A DNA stretch of 64,000 nucleotides from Bisbaumannia pacifica (GTDB taxonomy: Bacteria > Pseudomonadota > Gammaproteobacteria > Pseudomonadales > Halomonadaceae), in NCBI RefSeq assembly GCF_007989625.1, contig NZ_BJUK01000007.1, forward strand, positions 1 to 64,000, given 5' to 3'. The notes below the pieces were generated by a model. That model was not told the origin of the DNA. It did not search any database and was given only the letters and a program-made list of their open reading frames with translations. Positions 22,203 to 31,900 of this stretch are shown here, in pieces. The position numbers and the translations under genes are program-made. Positions within the stretch are counted from its first letter, which is position 1; each line of letters begins with the position of its first letter.

Positions 22203-23866
22203 AGCTCCAGCACGGCGCCTTCCGTGGCGAACTGCCGATCCTCGATGCTCGCCTGCTGCCGGAGAACAACGCCCAGGTGGCGCGCAACCTGTATCTCCGT
22301 CGCGGCACGCTCAAGCCGGAGCGGGCGCCCGCGGCCGTCGCCTCGCTGCCGGGCGTCACCAGCCCGGCCAATCTCTACCACTATGACGTGGGCAATGATG
22401 GTGACGGTTTCTGGTTCAGCTGGAGTAGTGCCTACGATGTCGACGTCGCTCGCTCGCCCATCGCCGGTGACGAGCATGCCCGGGTCTACTGGACCGGCCA
22501 GGGCGCCCCTAAGATGAGCTCGCTGAGCATGGCGACCAGCGGCAGCGGGCCCTATCCCTCGGCCTGGTACCAACTGGGGGTGCCCGCGCCTCCCAGCGCG
22601 CCCACCGTGGCCGAGCCGGGCGACCGCGTGGCGCCGGACCCGATCACCAACGGGAACGGCGACGTGGTGGAGGAGATCGCGTATCCGCCGCGCACCGCGC
22701 TGGAGACCGCCTATGTGGTGACCTGCGTGACCGCCTTCGGTGAGGAGGGGCCGCCCAGCGATCCCTCGGGCTTCATCCTGCGCTGGAACAGCGGGGCGGA
22801 GATCCCGGCGGGCGGCTCGGTGGAGGTGGGCCTGCCGCCAATTCCCAGCGGCAACCTCGACATCGTGGCCAAGCGTCTGTACCGCGTGGAGAGCGGCGGC
22901 CAGTACCAGCTGGTGGCCGAGCTGCCGGCGTCGGCGATCAGCTACACTGACAGCGTCAATTCGGACGCTCTGGGGCGCACCCTACAGAGCCTCGACTGGG
23001 ACATGCCCAGCCCTGCGCTGCGCGGCCTGGTGCAGATGCCTAACGGCATCCTTGCTGGTTTCTTCGAAAATACCGTGGCCTTCTGCGAGGCCTATCGTCC
23101 GCACGCCTGGCCGGTGGGTTACCAGCTGGCGTTCGACGACCCGGTGGTTGGGGTCGCGGTGGTGAGCGGCGGGCTGGTGGTGGTGACCACCGGGCAGCCC
23201 TGGCTGGTAACCGGCTCGAGCCCGGCCGCCATGGCGGCCATGAAGCTCGACGTCAACCAGCCGTGTGCCGCCAAGCGCTCCCTGGTGGACATGGGCGGCT
23301 ACGCGCTCTACGCCTCGCCGGACGGCCTGGTGGCCGCCGGCGGTGACGGCGCTCGGGTGGTGACCCGGGAGGTGTTCTCCCGGGAGCAGTGGCAGGCCAT
23401 CAATCCGGCGTCGATCCATGCCTACCGCTACGACGGCCGCTACCTGGCGTTCAGCGATGGCGGCTGTTTCGCCTTCACGCCTGGCGAGGGAGTGGAGTTC
23501 TTCGACATCGATGCAAGCGCCGGTCATTACGACGTCACCCGGGACACCCTCTACCTGGTGCAGGGCAACGGCGTGTCGGCCTGGGGCGAGGGAGCGGCCA
23601 TGACCTATCGCTGGCGGTCGCGGCTGCACGAGGTCCCGCCCGGGGCCGCCGGCTTCAGCTGCGCCAAGGTGATCGCTCGCGACTACCCGGTCACGCTGCG
23701 TCTGATCGCCGATGGCGAGAAGGTACTCGAGCACGAGGTGCTGGATGCTGGCATGTTCCGCCTTCCTGCTGGGTTTGCGCTGTCTCGCGACTGGGAGATC
23801 GAGATCGAAGGCAGCCAAGAGGTGCACTCCGTGCAGGTCGCCACCTCCCCGGGCGAACTGGTATAA
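22199..23866 (+). CDS. Virion structural protein, probable tail component
   Basis: 555 residues starting at GTG in a GTGA overlap. The opening LQHGAFRGELPILDARLLPEN, then NLYLRRGTLKPERAPA, is typical of a conserved podovirus virion protein. The rest is strand-rich: a fibronectin-like segment (TAYVVTCVTAFGEEGPPSDPSG) and repeats around LVDMGGYALYASPDGLVAAGG that suggest a beta-propeller, as in tail-nozzle proteins. The nozzle assignment is inference; structural role is likely. Confidence 0.6.
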   Translation: MKLQHGAFRGELPILDARLLPENNAQVARNLYLRRGTLKPERAPAAVASLPGVTSPANLYHYDVGNDGDGFWFSWSSAYDVDVARSPIAGDEHARVYWTGQGAPKMSSLSMATSGSGPYPSAWYQLGVPAPPSAPTVAEPGDRVAPDPITNGNGDVVEEIAYPPRTALETAYVVTCVTAFGEEGPPSDPSGFILRWNSGAEIPAGGSVEVGLPPIPSGNLDIVAKRLYRVESGGQYQLVAELPASAISYTDSVNSDALGRTLQSLDWDMPSPALRGLVQMPNGILAGFFENTVAFCEAYRPHAWPVGYQLAFDDPVVGVAVVSGGLVVVTTGQPWLVTGSSPAAMAAMKLDVNQPCAAKRSLVDMGGYALYASPDGLVAAGGDGARVVTREVFSREQWQAINPASIHAYRYDGRYLAFSDGGCFAFTPGEGVEFFDIDASAGHYDVTRDTLYLVQGNGVSAWGEGAAMTYRWRSRLHEVPPGAAGFSCAKVIARDYPVTLRLIADGEKVLEHEVLDAGMFRLPAGFALSRDWEIEIEGSQEVHSVQVATSPGELV

Positions 23867-23880
23867 CCCCTGCAACGCCA

Positions 23881-23892
23881 AGCCGTGAGGCT
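23881..23892 (+). promoter_or_regulatory. GNRA hairpin overlapping ribosome site
   Basis: AGCC-GTGA-GGCT, a perfect 4-bp stem, ends three bases before the ATG at 23896. GAGG (23887-23890) is the only Shine-Dalgarno-like sequence for that start, five bases upstream, so folding would hide it. Confidence 0.75.
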
Positions 23893-23895
23893 CGC

Positions 23896-25605
23896 ATGAC
23901 CAACAATCGACGCAAGACGCTGCCGCCAATCGACCCGGCGACAGACCGCAAGCTGCGCCCCATCCTCGAGGCGCTCAAGGAGATCCAGGAGACTGGCGAG
24001 GGGGTGAGGGGCGACCCGCTGGACCGCAAGCTGACCGTGCGCGACCTGGTAGAGGCTGGCCTGGCCCGGCTTCGCCCAGGCAGTCAGAGCGACATCGGGC
24101 CTGTCGATGACGACCCCATCGACAACGACCCGCCTGGCTCGACCCTGATTCCTCCTCGCCCCACCGGTTTCAACGCCGTGGGCAGCTTCGGCTACATCGT
24201 GCTGTCGTGGGGCATTCCTCGCGATCTTTACGCCAACCACGCCTTCACCACCATCTACCGCGGCGAGACCGACAACTTCGCCAACGCGGAGATGATCGGC
24301 CGCGACACCGGCATGATGTACACCGACCATATCCGCGAGGTCGATGAGCATGGCGTGGGCTTCTACTACTGGATCACCTTCACGAACACCGACGACGTTG
24401 AGGGCCCGGCAAATGCCACGGCGGGCACCTATGCCGAGGTGATACCGGATCTCGGATTCCTGATGGATCGCCTATCGAGCGAGATCGACGACAGCAAGCT
24501 GGCCCAGTCCTTCCTTGAGCGCCTTCCTGGCTACCAGGAGACCGTCTCCGGCAGCGGCGACATCTACACGCTGACGCTCAACCAGAACGGCTATATCTCG
24601 GGGCTGGGGGCCTACAACGACGGGACCACCAGCGACTTCACGATCATCGCCGACCGCTTCTGGGTAGCACCGCCCAACAGCACTGGGCGCCGCAAGCCGT
24701 TCATCATCCAGAACGGCAATGTCTATATCGACACCGCCTTTATCCGCGAGGCATCGATCCAGGAAGGCCAGCTCGGCCCGATCTCCTTCGGCAAGATCAC
24801 CGATGCCAGTGGCAGCCCGGTCACCACGGTGGCCGGCAAGCTCAAGGGCGCGCTGATCGAGGCCGAGAACCTGCGCGTGGCCGAGGCGGCCAAGTTCTAT
24901 GGCGACGTCTACTCCAACAACTACCGGCAGGGTGTCAGTGGGTGGGCCATTCGCCAGGACGGCTATGCCGAGTTCAATACGGCAGACTTCCGCGGTTTGA
25001 TCAACTTTGCTGATCTGCGAGTCAGTGGCAATCCGGTCAACGAGCATGTCTCGGGCAGTATCAGCGCCGGATTCGTCGGTCATGAAACATGGAGCACGGC
25101 GTGGACCTGGTCGCGCTTGTTTTCTGAGTCCACCAGCACCGGACACATCATCCTGTCAGGCTCATATGTATTCCGGGGACGCAGCACAGGGAGCGTCAGA
25201 GTGGATAGCCACACTGGCACTGACAACTACGCCGCCATTACATATGACTACAGCTCGGCATTCGAGTATCAGCTTCAGGCGAGGGTCGATTACAGTTCCT
25301 GGGTGACGTTACAGCAAGGCCGGGTTCGGGGGCCGGCTGGTTCCGGCGCGTTGAAAGCTTATGGCAATGGCTTTGCAACCGACTCCATCGGTCAAGATGG
25401 TGATTATGGGATGAGTTTCTATGCACCGCTCCACGTTGGCGCTCATCAAGGCAGTTTTCGCGCGGAGTTCCGGCTGCGAGTACGTCCAACAAAGGAATTT
25501 CACTACGCCAAGGGCGACGGCGCAATGACCGTTACCGATACCATAGAAATAGAGCATGTCAACGGCTCCCTTAGTCCGGCCAGCCTCTACCTATATCGCT
25601 TCTGA
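23896..25605 (+). CDS. Tail tip/fibre protein with DUF1983-like region
   Basis: 569 residues. A disordered acidic N-terminus with RPTGFNAVGSFGYIVLSWG starting a fibronectin type III-like domain (about 85-180); then LGFLMDRLSSEIDDSKLAQ, a helical spike stem; then a DUF1983-like block (FTIIADRFWVAP, VYIDTAFIREASIQ, YRQGVSGWAIRQDGYAEFN) shared with tail-tip protein J; then a beta C-terminal domain. The last ~600 bases are less GC-rich than the rest, suggesting exchange of the host-binding tip. Start fixed by the hairpin-borne ribosome site. Confidence 0.7.
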   Translation: MTNNRRKTLPPIDPATDRKLRPILEALKEIQETGEGVRGDPLDRKLTVRDLVEAGLARLRPGSQSDIGPVDDDPIDNDPPGSTLIPPRPTGFNAVGSFGYIVLSWGIPRDLYANHAFTTIYRGETDNFANAEMIGRDTGMMYTDHIREVDEHGVGFYYWITFTNTDDVEGPANATAGTYAEVIPDLGFLMDRLSSEIDDSKLAQSFLERLPGYQETVSGSGDIYTLTLNQNGYISGLGAYNDGTTSDFTIIADRFWVAPPNSTGRRKPFIIQNGNVYIDTAFIREASIQEGQLGPISFGKITDASGSPVTTVAGKLKGALIEAENLRVAEAAKFYGDVYSNNYRQGVSGWAIRQDGYAEFNTADFRGLINFADLRVSGNPVNEHVSGSISAGFVGHETWSTAWTWSRLFSESTSTGHIILSGSYVFRGRSTGSVRVDSHTGTDNYAAITYDYSSAFEYQLQARVDYSSWVTLQQGRVRGPAGSGALKAYGNGFATDSIGQDGDYGMSFYAPLHVGAHQGSFRAEFRLRVRPTKEFHYAKGDGAMTVTDTIEIEHVNGSLSPASLYLYRF

Positions 25606-25654
25606 CGCAATAAATCGGCGCCGGGTTTTGCTACACTGCTCGCAACCCAGGCCC

Positions 25655-25666
25655 CACCGTGAGGTG
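25655..25666 (+). promoter_or_regulatory. GNRA hairpin overlapping ribosome site
   Basis: CACC-GTGA-GGTG, a perfect 4-bp stem with two positions changed in a compensating way, ends five bases before the ATG at 25672. GAGG (25661-25664) is the apparent ribosome site. Confidence 0.75.
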
Positions 25667-25671
25667 CTGCC

Positions 25672-26136
25672 ATGCCCCGCCAAGACGAACACGCCTTTCT
25701 GTGTCGCGTACTGCCGAATCATCCGGCTGCCGTGGCCTTTTGCGAGACTCTGTTTCGCATCTCCCAGACCCTCGATGATTTGATCGATCGCGACCACCCG
25801 GTCAGCGATGAAGCCATCATGTCCGCCTTCTGGCAGGCGCTGATCGAGCTGCCGGCCAACCCCTTCTATCGCCAGCACGAGCTCTATCTCCGGCCGCTGA
25901 TGGCCAGCGCCCTGCAGGACTGGCGCGACAGCGTGACCCTGGAGCGCTCCGGCGATCATCACGGCCGAACGCTGGCCTTCGTACTACGCGACCAGCTGAC
26001 TAGCCTGGTGATCCAGTGCGCCTACCTAGTGGGCGGTGAGGGCTGGATGAACAGCGTCAGCGTGCCGATCCGCCAGCACTTCCACGAGGACAGCCTCGAC
26101 GATTACCTGACCGACCTTGAAGGAGGCGAACAATGA
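25672..26136 (+). CDS. Hypothetical helical phage protein
   Basis: 154 residues, almost all helical. Conserved-looking segments are FCETLFRISQTLDDLIDRD, LIELPANPFYRQHELYLRPLM and RTLAFVLRDQLTSLVIQCA. I have no firm family name. It precedes genes of the internal-virion type and overlaps the next by ATGA. Role unknown, probably virion assembly or DNA ejection. Confidence 0.55.
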   Translation: MPRQDEHAFLCRVLPNHPAAVAFCETLFRISQTLDDLIDRDHPVSDEAIMSAFWQALIELPANPFYRQHELYLRPLMASALQDWRDSVTLERSGDHHGRTLAFVLRDQLTSLVIQCAYLVGGEGWMNSVSVPIRQHFHEDSLDDYLTDLEGGEQ

Positions 26137-26771
26137 GTGGTGGCGGCGACAGCACAGTAGAGGACACCCCCGAGCAGCGCGAGCTGGCGGCCGTGGCGGC
26201 TGAAAAGTGGAACTTCGCTCAGCAGGAGCTGGCTCCGTTGGAAGACGCCTACATGCGCCAGGTCGATGACCTGACCTCAGAGGAGAATCTGGGCTACATC
26301 CGCGGCCGGACCATGCAGGCTCAGCAGCAGGCGGCGGACGGGCTCATGGATGAAGCAGGCCAGAGGCTCACGGCCGCCGGCATTGATCCCTCCAGCGGGC
26401 GTTACCAGGGCGCCATGACAGGCCTGGCGCTGGATACCGCCCAGGCCGGCGGCGAGACCCTGGGGCGCGCGGAGTTCGAGCAAGACAACCAGCAGGTTCT
26501 GGGCATGCAGAACATCGTCTCCATTGGGCAGGGGCAGGCTGGGCAGGCGCAAGCAGGCCTGGCAGGCCTGGCCGACCAGGCCTCGGCGGATGCGCGTCAG
26601 TCGGCCGCCACGCAGTTCAACCGGCGCAGCGCCAACCTGCAGCTGCTGGGCCAGGTGGCCGGCGCCGGTACGTCCTACGGCCTGAACCAGACTGGCGGCA
26701 CCCCGGGGCTGGGGATGGAGGGTGGCGTCAGTCAGGCCGCCATCAACTCATCGAATCAACTCTGGGGGTAA
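26133..26771 (+). CDS. Putative internal virion protein
   Basis: 212 residues, helical, rich in Gln/Ala/Gly. It has two near-repeats GxAxAGLAGLA and a Gly-rich C-terminus (AGTSYGLNQTGGTPGLGMEGG). The composition and run of three similar genes before the giant protein match ejection proteins packaged in podovirus capsids. Inferred from context. Confidence 0.55.
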   Translation: MSGGGDSTVEDTPEQRELAAVAAEKWNFAQQELAPLEDAYMRQVDDLTSEENLGYIRGRTMQAQQQAADGLMDEAGQRLTAAGIDPSSGRYQGAMTGLALDTAQAGGETLGRAEFEQDNQQVLGMQNIVSIGQGQAGQAQAGLAGLADQASADARQSAATQFNRRSANLQLLGQVAGAGTSYGLNQTGGTPGLGMEGGVSQAAINSSNQLWG

Positions 26772-26774
26772 GTC

Positions 26775-27506
26775 ATGGGCTGGGCAGATTCGGCAACCGG
26801 CGGAGGCTATGGCGGCGGCCCCGGCAGAGACAGCGCCGGTGGTGGCTATGGTGGCGGCTTCGGCGCATCGGTGGATACCGGCGGGGTGCGTGGCGGCGGA
26901 TATTCCGTCGGCTTCGGTGGTGCGGTAGACACGAACGGCGCCGGCACCGGGCATGGCGCCAGTGCCGCCGGTGGCGGCGGGTGGCGTGGCCCGGGAAGCG
27001 GGGGCAACCAGCAGGCGCCGCGCCCGCTGACACCCGAGGAGCAGCGCGCCAAGGATTACCTGGCACGGATCGAGGGCTCGGAGCTGGGGCTGATCGATCC
27101 CTCCCAGGCCTTCCAGGGCGACCAGGGGGCATCGGAGTTGCTAGGGCAGCTCAACCGCGCCCAGTGGGCCGACTGGAAAGAGCGGTTTGCCCCGTACATC
27201 AGGAAGCTGGCCGACAAGGCCACCGACACCGGTGCGGCTAATCGGGCCGCCGGCCAGGCGAAGGACGCCATGGGCCTGGCTTTCGATGCCGGTCAGCGCA
27301 GCCTGAACCAGCAGCGCGAGTCGTTCGGCGTGTCGCTGACGCCGCGGCAGCAGGAGGCCCAGGAGCGCCGCGCCGGCGTGCAGCGTGCCGCCGCCATGGC
27401 CAGCGCCGGCAACCAGGCGCGCATCTCCGCCCTCGATCGCCAGAGCGCCATCCTCGCCGGTGGCATGGGCCTCTCTAACATCCCGGATAAGGTATTCGAA
27501 TCATGA
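26775..27506 (+). CDS. Putative internal virion protein with Gly-rich N-terminus
   Basis: 243 residues. Residues 1-75 are a Gly/Ser/Ala-rich low-complexity tract with repeats of the GGGYGGG type; residues 90-243 are helical and charged (TPEEQRAKDYLARIEGSE, ARISALDRQSAILAGGMGL). ATG three bases after the upstream stop. The stop overlaps the next ATG. Probably packaged in the capsid and ejected; inferred. Confidence 0.5.
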   Translation: MGWADSATGGGYGGGPGRDSAGGGYGGGFGASVDTGGVRGGGYSVGFGGAVDTNGAGTGHGASAAGGGGWRGPGSGGNQQAPRPLTPEEQRAKDYLARIEGSELGLIDPSQAFQGDQGASELLGQLNRAQWADWKERFAPYIRKLADKATDTGAANRAAGQAKDAMGLAFDAGQRSLNQQRESFGVSLTPRQQEAQERRAGVQRAAAMASAGNQARISALDRQSAILAGGMGLSNIPDKVFES

Positions 27507-27742
27507 GCTATGGGCTGATCGGTTTGAAGCGGCAGATGGAAGGCGAGGCCATGCAGGGCCTGGGGGATCTGGCGAACCAGCAGCGTCAGGCAGAGATGCA
27601 AGAAGAGCAGATGGAGCAGGCGAAGCGTCAGCAGACGATGAGCGCCGTGGGCACTGGCGCCGGGATCGGGATGATGGCCGGCGGCCCTTGGGGCGCTGCC
27701 ATTGGGGCGGGTATCGGCCTCTTGGCCGGGTCACTCTTCTAA
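27503..27742 (+). CDS. Small glycine-zipper membrane-active virion protein
   Basis: 79 residues. A Gln/Glu/Met-rich helix (residues 10-47) is followed by a Gly/Ala membrane segment (GTGAGIGMMAGGPWGAAIG, then AGIGLLAGSL) with glycine-zipper spacing. Similar small proteins beside ejection proteins are thought to help form a channel in the host membrane. ATGA overlap with the previous gene. Confidence 0.5.
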   Translation: MSYGLIGLKRQMEGEAMQGLGDLANQQRQAEMQEEQMEQAKRQQTMSAVGTGAGIGMMAGGPWGAAIGAGIGLLAGSLF

Positions 27743-27752
27743 GGAGAACAGC

Positions 27753-28973
27753 ATGGCAGGACTCGACACACGTGGCCTGGCGGATGGCTTTGCCCAAGGT
27801 TTCGGGCTGATGAATCAGTACCAACGCGGCCAGCGGGCCGACGCGCGCGCTGATCAGCAGATGGAGATCCAGCAGGAGCGCCTGGGCATGCAGCGCGAGC
27901 AGTTCGGCATGCAGCAGGAAGAGGCCCAGCGGGCCCGGGATATGGAGGATCTACAGTTCACCCTTGGCAAGATCGGCCAGGGCATGGAGGTGGACGAAAG
28001 CGAGATCGAGCTGCTGCAGCGCTACCCGAAGTACTGGGCGGCCCTGGACCCCGATACCGACGCCTCCATCGAGCAGGCCATGGCGGTGATCGATCCCAAT
28101 ACCTCGGTGGATGCCAACGACCCCGAGAGCCTGGCGGCGCTCAACCAGATGTTCGGCGCCGAGATCAACCGTGGTGAGGGCGGCCAGAAGCGGGTGGTCG
28201 GCATGGTGCCAGCACCGGACGGAGAGAGCGTGATGCTCGAGCTGGAAGTGGTCGGCGAGGATGGTAGTCGCTACACCGCCCCCATGACAGAGGGCCGCGG
28301 CACCGGCGAGGACGATCTGGTCATGGCTGTGCCGGTAGAGCGCCTAGTCGAGCAGACCCAGGGGATGCGCATGCTGCGCAACGTCTTCCGGACCCCCGAG
28401 GCTCAGCAGCGTGCCAGCCAGGTACTCGGCCTGCTACGCGGCGACAGCGCCGAGAGCTGGGACCTCGAGGAGCACCCGCGACTGGGGATGATCCAGGTGA
28501 ACCGCCGTACCGGTGAAATCAAGCCGGTGCGCCCCGGGGCCGGGAGCCCCTATGACCGTAGCGGATCAAGCGGCGGCCGGCCGCCTAGCCGCATCCAGGA
28601 GGCCGAGGAGCTGGTCAGCCGCGGCGTCTACGACAGCTTCGCCGAGGCCTATGAGGCGGTGCGGGCCCGGGCGGGTGAGAGCTCCCAGATGGACTCCCGC
28701 TATATCGACTTCCTGGGCGACGAGCTGGACCGCGTCAACGGGCAACTGGACAGCCACCAGCTCACCGAGGAGCAGCGCGAGCAGCTCCAGGCGCAACGCG
28801 ATCAGCTGCAGGCCGAGCTGGATGCGGCGTCGCGCCAGGCGTTCAACCGCCCCAGCCAGGATCCCGAGCCGGGCCCGCAAGGGCAGGGCGGTCTCGAGCC
28901 CGGACACGTGGAAGACGGCTATGAGTACCTGGGCGGTGACCCGGGCGACCCTAGCAACTGGAGGCAGCGTTAA
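27753..28973 (+). CDS. Putative internal virion protein
   Basis: 406 residues, ATG after AAGGAG. Residues 25-65 are a Gln/Met/Glu coiled coil (QMEIQQERLGMQREQFGMQ), followed by a mixed domain (100-235) and a long Gln/Glu helix (about 320-365), then a Pro/Gly tail. TAATG overlap couples it to the giant gene. An ejection-protein role is inferred from position and composition. Confidence 0.5.
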   Translation: MAGLDTRGLADGFAQGFGLMNQYQRGQRADARADQQMEIQQERLGMQREQFGMQQEEAQRARDMEDLQFTLGKIGQGMEVDESEIELLQRYPKYWAALDPDTDASIEQAMAVIDPNTSVDANDPESLAALNQMFGAEINRGEGGQKRVVGMVPAPDGESVMLELEVVGEDGSRYTAPMTEGRGTGEDDLVMAVPVERLVEQTQGMRMLRNVFRTPEAQQRASQVLGLLRGDSAESWDLEEHPRLGMIQVNRRTGEIKPVRPGAGSPYDRSGSSGGRPPSRIQEAEELVSRGVYDSFAEAYEAVRARAGESSQMDSRYIDFLGDELDRVNGQLDSHQLTEEQREQLQAQRDQLQAELDAASRQAFNRPSQDPEPGPQGQGGLEPGHVEDGYEYLGGDPGDPSNWRQR

Positions 28974-31900
28974 TGGCAGGTCCCTGGGAGAAGTACCAAC
29001 AACAGCCGCCCGAATCATCACGGGAGCCCGCCACCGGCGGCCCCTGGGCCAGGTATCAGCGGCAGGACGCCGCGTCTCCGGTCGAGGAGGGCGCCCCTCG
29101 CGGCCTCGATATGCAGCAGGCCCCCGAGCGGCCCGCAGGCCAGCCTGGGGTGAGCCAGCTCGATATGGCCGAGCCGTGGCAGTCTGGGTCTGTGGGCCAG
29201 GCACCCTCCATGCGCAGCTCGCAGTCCAGCGATGCAGCCGCCTTACCGCCCGAGCCTCAAGAACCCGAGAGTATTCGGGCGCGCGATTTCGGCCTCGAGG
29301 CGCTGGATGGTGGCGTCAGCGGTGTTGGTTCGGCGGTGGGCGGTACCGGCGACTTCCTGACCTGGGGCGGCAACCTGGTGGAGTCCGGCCTGCGCAAGCT
29401 GGGCCTTGGTGATCTGGTGGAGGCGGGTGACCGCGCCCTGGGCGGGATGGCGCCCAGCGACGCCTTCCAGGCCTTCGAGAGCTGGATGCAGCGCGGCTCC
29501 GAACAGATCGATGAGCGCCAGACCGAGGCCTTCCGCGAGACCATGCGGACCAGCACGCCCGATGGCGACCTTTTCAAGCCCAGCACCTGGTCCTTTGGCG
29601 ACGACCCCAGCGTGACGGGCTACGCTGCCCAGATGGCTGGCTTGATTGGCCAGTTCGCGCCCCAGGCCGCGACGCTGCTGGCCGGCTCGCCCCAGCGTGT
29701 GGCCACGGCCATGACGCTGATGGGTGGTGCCCAAGCCGGCGGCTCGCAAGCCAACGAGGCCGAGGAGCGCATCCTTGCCATGGGCGAGGAGGAGCTTGCC
29801 GAGTCCTCGGGGCTGTACCGCGACCTTCGCGAGGGCGGCCTGAGCCATGAGGAGGCTCAGCAACAGACCGCCAAGACGGCCGGTGCCGCTTCCTTCCTTG
29901 GCGCCGCGCCGACGGGGGCTGCCGGTGGCGCCTTGACCAGCTATGTATTGGGCCCCATGCAGCGGGCCCTGGGGGGTGGCCTTGGTGGGCGCCTGGCCAA
30001 TAGCGTGGCACTGGAAGGCCCCGGCGAGGCCCTGCAGGAAGTCAGCGAGACCATGCTGGCCCGCAAGAACGCCAATGCTGCTATCAACGGCAATCAGGAT
30101 ATCTCCGAGGGCACCTTCGGGGATGCGGTGCTAGGCGGCATGTTCGGCGCCGGCCTGGGCGTTGCCGGCGCAGCTGGCGGCGGTCTCGATGCCACGCCTG
30201 AGCGCACTCCCAACGATGCCGTGCGCGAGCGTACCCCCGAGGATCGCGCCGCGCTCAATGAACAGTTCGAGCGCGAGCAGGCGCGGCGGGCCGCCCCCGA
30301 AGGTGCGGTGCCTAACCTTGATCCTGAGACCAGGGCGGCATGGGAGCAGGCCTGGCGCGAGCAGGGCCTGGAGAACCCGAGCGAAGACTTGCCAGACACC
30401 ACCATCACCATCGGCGGCGAGACGACCGATCAGCCGATGGGGCTTCAGCTGGAGGAGCCGCGCACCAAGGTGGAGCAGGCAGCAGCGAAGACCAACACCG
30501 AGCCGACCCCCGCCCAGGCCGAGGCCGGCAACTACCGCAAGGGCAAGGTGCGCCTCAACGGCTTCGAGATCGCCATCGAGAACCCCAAGGGCTCTACCCG
30601 TCGCGGCACCGCGCCGGACGGCACCGCGTGGGAAAGCCAGATGGCCCACCACTACGGCGACATCAAGGGCACCACCGCCGCCGATGGCGACAACCTTGAC
30701 GTCTTTGTTGGCGACAATCCCGAGGCGCCGCGCGCCTTTATCATCGACCAGGTGAACGAGGATGGCAGCTTCGACGAGCACAAGGTGATGCTCGGCTTCA
30801 ACTCCCTGGAGGAGGCCCGCCAGGGCTATCTCGCCAACTATGACGAGGGCTGGCTGGGGCTGGGTGAGATCTCTGAGGTGAGCGTCGATGACCTCAAGGG
30901 CTGGGTACGCGATGGTGCCCCCGACCTGCCGTTCAGCGATATGCAGTCGCCGGAGCCCCAGCAGCCGGAGCCTCGCGGCCTCGATCTTGGCGACGCCCCG
31001 CCGCTGTCGCCTGACGCCTCGCGTGCCGAGGAGTTGCGCGAGGAGGTTTCGCCGCCCGAGCCGGACGGCCGCCTGACCCCGCGCCGCGTCCCAGTAAACC
31101 GCATCGAGGTAGACCCCGAGGCCTACCAGTTCCGTACCGAGGTGAACGCCGAGGGCGTCGATTCCCGCTTGGAAGGCGTGGAGGAGTGGGACGACCTGCG
31201 CGCCGGCAACCTCCTGCTTCATGAGCGTGAGGGCGGTCGCATCTTCGCCGCCGATGGCCACCACCGGGTGGACCTGGCCCGCCGTCTGGAGCAGCCCGAT
31301 GTCAACGCTATCGTGCTGCGCGAGGCGGACGGCGTCAGCGTAGAGGATGCCCGTCGCCTGGCGGCCGAGGCCAACATCGCCGCCGGGAATGCCACCGCGA
31401 CCGATGCCGCCAAGGTGTTCCGCAATAGCGAAGGGCAAGTCGAGGACGTGATTGCCGAGCGAAACCTCCCGCGCCGATCCCAGCTGGTGCGCGACGGTGC
31501 TGATATCGCCCGCCTTGGAGATGACGCCTTTGGGGCCGTGCTCAACCGGGTCATCAGCGAGAAGGACGGCGCCGCCATCGGCCGCGCCTTCAGCGACCCC
31601 GACCAGCAGCTCGCCGCCGTGGACGTGTTTCGTCAAGTGGAACCGCAGAACGACAACCAGCGCGCCCTGTTGGTCAACGAGGTGCGCCAGGCTGGCTTTG
31701 CGGAGACCCAGGGAGAGCAGGGCGGCCTGTTCGGCGACGACCCGGCCGAGAGCCTGATCGGCGAGCGCGTGCGCGTGATGGATCGTCTGCGCCAGGAGCT
31801 GTCGCGCGACCGCCGCCTGTTCGCTACCCTGAACAACAATGCCCAGGCTGCCGAGGCGGCCGGCAACCGGATCGCCACCGAGCGCAACGAGCAGCTCTCA

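Noticed and set aside
25672-26136. DDLIDRD motif suggesting an isoprenoid synthase
   Set aside because: Only one Asp-rich motif, wrong length and no second motif; position among virion genes makes an enzyme of this class unlikely.
28513-29412. 299-codon + strand frame overlapping the start of the giant gene
   Set aside because: Low-complexity Arg/Ala/Pro/Ser sequence with normal codon bias in the giant frame beneath it, unlike the two accepted nested genes.
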